Positions 59,401 to 64,000 of a stretch of DNA of 64,000 bases are shown in pieces. The notes below the pieces were generated by a model. That model ran no database searches. It had not been told where the DNA came from and was given only the letters and a program-made list of their open reading frames with translations. Every line of letters starts with the position of its first letter. Position 1 is the stretch's first letter. The position numbers and the translations under genes were made by a program. The stretch spans positions 9,010,001 to 9,074,000 of the forward strand of contig NC_091668.1 in the NCBI RefSeq assembly GCF_042453785.1. Reading direction: 5' to 3'. This stretch comes from Malus domestica. Taxonomy: Eukaryota > Streptophyta > Magnoliopsida > Rosales > Rosaceae.

Positions 59401-62400
59401 TCTATGGGACCTTTTGTGAGGTACTTATTCATTATTTGGACATACTTTGTATTCCTATGTACAATCATCTAGTTATTTTCTAACTTCTAAGATCTCTCTC
59501 TCTTTCACATGAACGTGCACTCATTAAAAGTCTATAAGAAAAAGTGATTCTGTAGGCAGTAATATTATTGCACTTTGAATGTTAATAATTGCTACTCAAA
59601 CTTCTTTTTTTTTTTCCAGGCATGTCCAGCTGGTACTTACAAGAATGCTATTGGGTCTGATAGGGCACTCTGTCATCATTGTCCTGCTACTCAGCTTCCC
59701 CCTCGTGCGATTTATATTCCTGTCCGAGGTTCTTCTCTAACATTAGTAATTTATTGCTTTATTGGGAGCCAGGCCTACTGCCTTTGAGTTTTTAGTGGTA
59801 TTGCATCCTTTGATTTGTAGTTTGTTGTATTTAGTCTCCTGTACCATATTAGTCACTTCTGGTATCTAAACATGAAACCATTTCTTGTTCTCTTATCAGG
59901 TGGTGTTGCTGAGATTCCTTGTCCTTACAAATGCATTTCAGACAGATATCACATGCCAAACTGTTTTACAGCTCTTGAAGAATTGATTTACACATTTGGT
60001 GGGCCTTGGCTATTCGGTCTTCTTCTGATTGGGCTCCTCATCCTGTTGGCTTTGGTACTCAGTGTTGCACGTATGAAATTGGTTGGGGTTGATGAATTAC
60101 CAGGCCCTGCTCCCACTCAACATGGCTCACAAATAGACCACTCTTTCCCTTTCCTAGAGTCATTGAATGAGGTTTGTTCTTGTATAATAGAACCTCTCTA
60201 TCTCCCTCTGTCTCCCTATATATATCTCTCTCTTTCTTCCCCCACTTTTTTTATTAATAGGTGGTATTCATATTGTAGGTTTTAGAAACAAACAGGGCTG
60301 AGGAGTCACAGAGCCATGTGCACCGGATGTATTTTATGGGTCCTAATACTTTTGGTGATCCTTGGCATTTGCCCCACACACCTCCAGAACAAATAAAAGA
60401 GATTGTGTGAGTTAACTTTTATATATCATTTATATTTTCATTTCAATATCCCACTTGGAATTTTAAGGACTTTAAAGTTATGGCGACTTTCCTCATATTA
60501 ATTATCAATCTTAGTCTGCGTATAACTTATAACAAATCTAAAAGATCATAGTTTGAAATATAGCATTCCTTCTGGCAGATATGAGGGGCCATTCAATACA
60601 TTTGTCGATGAGATTAATTCCATAGCCACTTATCAGTGGTGGGAGGGAGCAATGTACATCATTCTTTCTGTTCTTGCATACCCGCTTGCATGGTCATGGC
60701 AGCAGTGCCGCCGAAGATTGAAATTGCAACATCTACGTGAATTTGTTCGATCGGAGTATGATCATGCCTGCTTACGGTCCTGCCGTTCGCGTGCTTTGTA
60801 TGAAGGGATTAAGGTTTGAAATTCATTCTATAGTTCAGCACTGAGGGTCGTGAATTAAATGCATACATTGCCTGTGATTAATTCAATTCATATGATAGTA
60901 GGGTGCTTCAAACTAATTTACGTGCACTATGTGGACTTGGAAAACCATCCTGTAACCTTTTTCTGTAATACCGTCAGGTAGCTGCAACTTCTGATTTAAT
61001 GCTAGCATATATCGACTTCTTCCTTGGTGGTGATGAAAAGAGAACTGATCTTCCCCCCCGTTTACATCAAAGATTTCCTATTTCATTACCCTTTGGAGGT
61101 GATGGAAGTTACATGGCCCCTTTCTCACTTCACAGTGATAACATTCTTACAAGCCTCATGAGTCAGGTTTGTTGATTGATGCTGACGAATCCAAACCCAG
61201 CTCTGATATTTTTATGCTCTAGCTTCTAAAGAACTTCATTAATCTTAATGCTTTTTGCTGTGCAGTCAGTCCCGCCTACCGCATGGTACCGTATGGTTGC
61301 TGGTTTGAATGCACAGTTACGCTTAGTTTGCCGTGGACGGCTAAGAGTTACACTTCAGCCTGTCCTTCGGTGGCTAGAACATTATGCCAATCCTGCCTTG
61401 AAGATTTATGGTGTACGTGTTGATCTTGCCTGGTTTCAGGCTACATCTTTTGGTTATTGTCATTATGGGCTCGTGGTGGATGTTCTTGAAGAAGACAGTG
61501 AACCTGCCTCTGTTAGGAACATTGATGGAGAAATACGAACTGAAGAATCACGGTAATGGCTTCTAACGTTTGTGTTTAGAAATAGTACACCTATTTAGTC
61601 CTTTTCATTTAGACCCCTTCCTTGAGTCTGACTTTGTCTTTCCTTTGACTTTCAGTGCAAGCTACAAAGAAGATTCATCTGGTCATTTGAGAGAATCGCT
61701 CCTAAACCAGTCTCGCAGAAGTGAAAATTTTATGAGGCCAAAAAGAGAATACGGAGGGATTATAGATGCTAACAACTTACAAACGCTTGAAGAAAAGAGA
61801 GACATGTTTTATCTTCTCTCTTTTATACTTCATAATACTAAACCTGTTGGACACCAGGTATCTCTCGTGCTTATATAAATTTGTCTCAGCTTTGGGATCT
61901 CTGATTTCTAAACATATATTTCTATGAACTGCAGGATCTTGTTGGTTTGGTCATCTCAATGCTTCTTTTAGGAGATTTGAGCTTAGTTTTGCTTACATTA
62001 CTCCAGCTGTATTCGATTTCATTGGTGGACGTCTTTCTGGTTCTATTTATTTTACCCCTTGGCATACTTCTCCCGTTTCCTGCTGGTATCAATGCTCTAT
62101 TCAGTCATGGACCTAGACGCTCTGCTGGGCTTGCACGTCTTTATGCTTTGTGGAACCTTACATCCTTGTTTAATGTTGTAAGTTTCTATTTTTGGCCCTC
62201 CGCTTCAAGTCTTCCTTCTCCCAGAAACATCTTTGGCTTTCTAAAGCTTGTTGACTGGTTACTCGTATACGGGTTCACTAATTTGTATCGTATGTTGGTC
62301 ATATGTGTTCTTTTGCCAGGCGGTTGCTTTTGGTTGCGGTTACGTTCATTATAGCACTCAATCATCAAGTAAAAAGCATCCCTTTCAACCGTGGAGTAAC

Positions 62401-62659
62401 ATGTGAGGGGATCTCTCTCTGCCGAAAGCTTCATTAGTTGAGATGGTAAGTTATATTCGACGCAATACTCAACTAACAGGTTGTGTTCGTTTGTCTGGCT
62501 GGTGGGTGCAGGGACGAAAGTGAATGGTGGATTTTTCCCGCCGGTCTGCTGCTTTGTAAAGTTTTTCAATCCCAGCTAGTCAATTGGCACGTTGCGAATC
62601 TGGAGATTCAGGACCGTTCGTTGTACAGCAATGATTTTGAGCTCTTCTGGCAGTCGTGA
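53475..62659 (+). CDS. Large glycine-rich membrane protein (At4g32920/At5g11700 family)
   Basis: Twenty-two exons: 53475-54304, 55891-56006, 56483-56691, 56935-57054, 57273-57401, 57477-57602, 57940-57995, 58145-58244, 58334-58451, 58567-58776, 58879-59215, 59327-59420, 59620-59728, 59900-60171, 60279-60406, 60579-60813, 60978-61166, 61266-61552, 61656-61857, 61935-62177, 62320-62402, 62512-62659; all joins keep frame, about 1,446 residues. Signal peptide at 1-30, a Pro-rich spacer, then repeated Gly-rich GGGGG.GRV/GGSGG blocks with N-glycosylation sites; a Cys-rich ephrin-receptor-like segment CPAGTYKN...CHHCPA; a membrane helix WLFGLLLIGLLILLALVLSVA; and several hydrophobic helices in exon 20. 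The C-terminus ends DFELFWQS. The family is conserved in plants; its function is unknown to me. Confidence 0.9.
54936..55070. repeat. MITE remnant in intron 1 of the glycine-rich gene
   Basis: TGATTTTCACACATCATTTTTAGC at the left and GTGTGTTTATTATC-type sequence at the right; the left end matches the short MITE family at 45232 and 52070. Intron 1 is 1.6 kb and otherwise shows nothing. Confidence 0.45.
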
Positions 62660-64000
62660 TGTGATGATCGTATTTAACAAGAAGATACTAACAAGTTGCT
62701 TCGGTTCTTTTATCGTGATACGTTTCTGTTGTGCGTTATATTTCGGCAGTAGCCGGTAGGCAGTAGGCAGTAGGTGAGTGATTGACAATTTGACAGGACA
62801 TAGGTTAGAAACAATGAAAAGAAAGAGAGTGCTGAAATATGAACCACATTCGTGAAAGTAAAACGAAAGAAATACACTAGAGAGAAGGGCGGGGGAGAGA
62901 GAGAGGGATTGATTTATTCAACCACTTTTGAGTTATGAACAATGTGAAGCAAGTTAATTTGTAAATGGTAATTGGTCACTCAGCCCTAACTTTTAAGTGT
63001 AATCAGGACTGACTGAGTCCGTTTTAATAATAATAGTTATTATTATTGTTGTTGAACGCGAGAGATTTTTATAGTGTGACCGTCAATGGTGGTGTACCAT
63101 TCGTGTTCTCGTCACAACTAAAAATTTCTCGTTCAACACATGAGGTCTAGAACGTCTTTCCAATCAGCATTTGTGTTATTTGGAGAATGTTTCTTTTTTC
63201 ATTATTAATATAAATAAAGGCACAAGGCATGAGAAATATCAATCACTGAATTCTTCAAGCTCCTCTCCTCTCTATTGATCTACATCTCTCCCTCTCCAAA
63301 TTTATGGTATAGCACGTTATTAACACGCTCTTAATGCCAAGTTAAAAGAAGAATTATTTTGGAGTTTTACCACTCTTTATTTTTTCTAAAAGTTTTTTTA
63401 CTATTATTAAGAGATGGGGAAGTTTGAAACTATTACAATAATTTAGACGAGGGGAGCCTTGAATCAGGAACGCATGGGTAAAAACCAAACACCTTATCCA
63501 GTAGAATATTAGAACACATGCAAAGGAGTATTTACTTTTTTTTTTTCTTTCTTTTATTGAATTGATCTACTTGCTATTAATTCAATTTGCTCCTTTCAAT
63601 CTTTACGTTGGACGAGATACAACGAATTTAAGATGAAAATCTAGCATTGGAGGATGAACTTGTACAAATTCGTTCACAATATTCATCACCCAATTCAAAA
63701 CATGGATTCAAGTTTTGATACTCTGTAGATCTATGTATGTATTTGCTTCTTACTCCGGCTCGCTCAGCTAACACATGTATAATTTGAAGGACATTAAAAA
63801 TTGTGGATCCTGTATTTCAGTTGAGGTCCTCTAACAATTAGAAAAAACAAGATAATAATATGGTTTCTGAGGTGCGGTGATGAACCAATGAAGATTTGCA
63901 TCAAAATTCATCACTTGTTAAAACTCAGTAATGGCTTAGACAAGGTCCTGTACACGGGAACCATCACCGGGTGCGCGGGTGCATACTGTTCTTGAATCTC
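62660..64000. other. 3' flank of the glycine-rich gene, possible LTR remnant
   Basis: Probable 3' UTR to about 62800, then AT-rich spacer. The stretch 63050-63340 (GTGACCGTCAATGGTGGTG ... ATTAATATAAATAAAGGC ... CTCTCCCTCTCCAAATTTATGGTATAGCACG) looks like an LTR end running into a TGGTAT primer-like site, but I see no partner LTR. No coding sequence recognised. Confidence 0.4.

Noticed and set aside
62178-62354. Read-through of exon 20 of the glycine-rich gene to a stop at 62354
   Set aside because: A GTAAGT donor at 62178 and two following exons restore the conserved ending (FGCGYVHY...DFELFWQS), so the read-through is an intron.

Overview
The window is nuclear DNA of a dicot plant. The genes are intron-rich, the proteins are plant-specific (a shoot-gravitropism lipase, a plastid sigma factor, an EPFL signalling peptide), and the spacers are AT-rich and packed with small plant transposons. 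The transposon types (an Au-type SINE end, TAA-flanked Harbinger MITEs, a gag-only LTR element) would suit a woody Rosaceae such as apple or pear, but that is an inference from general pattern, not a match I could run.

Layout. 1-8,953 (minus): SGR2, a DDHD-type phospholipase; 20 exons are visible and the 3' end is cut by the window edge. Intron 14 carries a probable solo LTR. 10,152-15,384 (plus): a two-KH-domain RNA-binding protein with a long Gly/Pro/Tyr/Gln-rich tail, divergent from SGR2 across about 1.2 kb. 15,385-22,675: no intact gene, but a 45-bp minisatellite, a Mutator-like foldback element, a 1.6-kb LTR with an array of hairpins, and nested Harbinger-like elements. 22,676-23,238 (minus): an EPFL2-like secreted peptide. 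23,239-31,790: foldbacks, a Harbinger-like MITE, a gag-only LTR retrotransposon (TR-GAG type) and a broken F-box fragment. 31,791-33,254 (minus): a single-exon F-box protein. 34-36 kb: MITEs and a SINE fragment. 36,228-41,057: a young, nearly intact Ty1/Copia element (minus) with a perfect 5-bp target duplication. 41,473-44,734 (minus): a DUF676 lipase/esterase with a probable U12-type intron, a GC-AG intron and a SINE in its first intron. 46,948-50,565 (plus): a plastid sigma factor of SIG3/SIGC type. 53,475-62,659 (plus): a 22-exon membrane glycine-rich protein of about 1,446 residues. 62,660-64,000: no gene seen, a possible LTR end.

The cellular genes do not form one pathway; they are ordinary single-copy neighbours. 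Exon joins were done by hand with GT/GC-AG sites and reading-phase checks; every listed join keeps frame. The most unusual signal is the set of four repeated hairpin modules (18,590-19,070, minus sense), which share a core while their flanking stems differ in sequence yet stay paired, downstream of a TATA box inside a large LTR.
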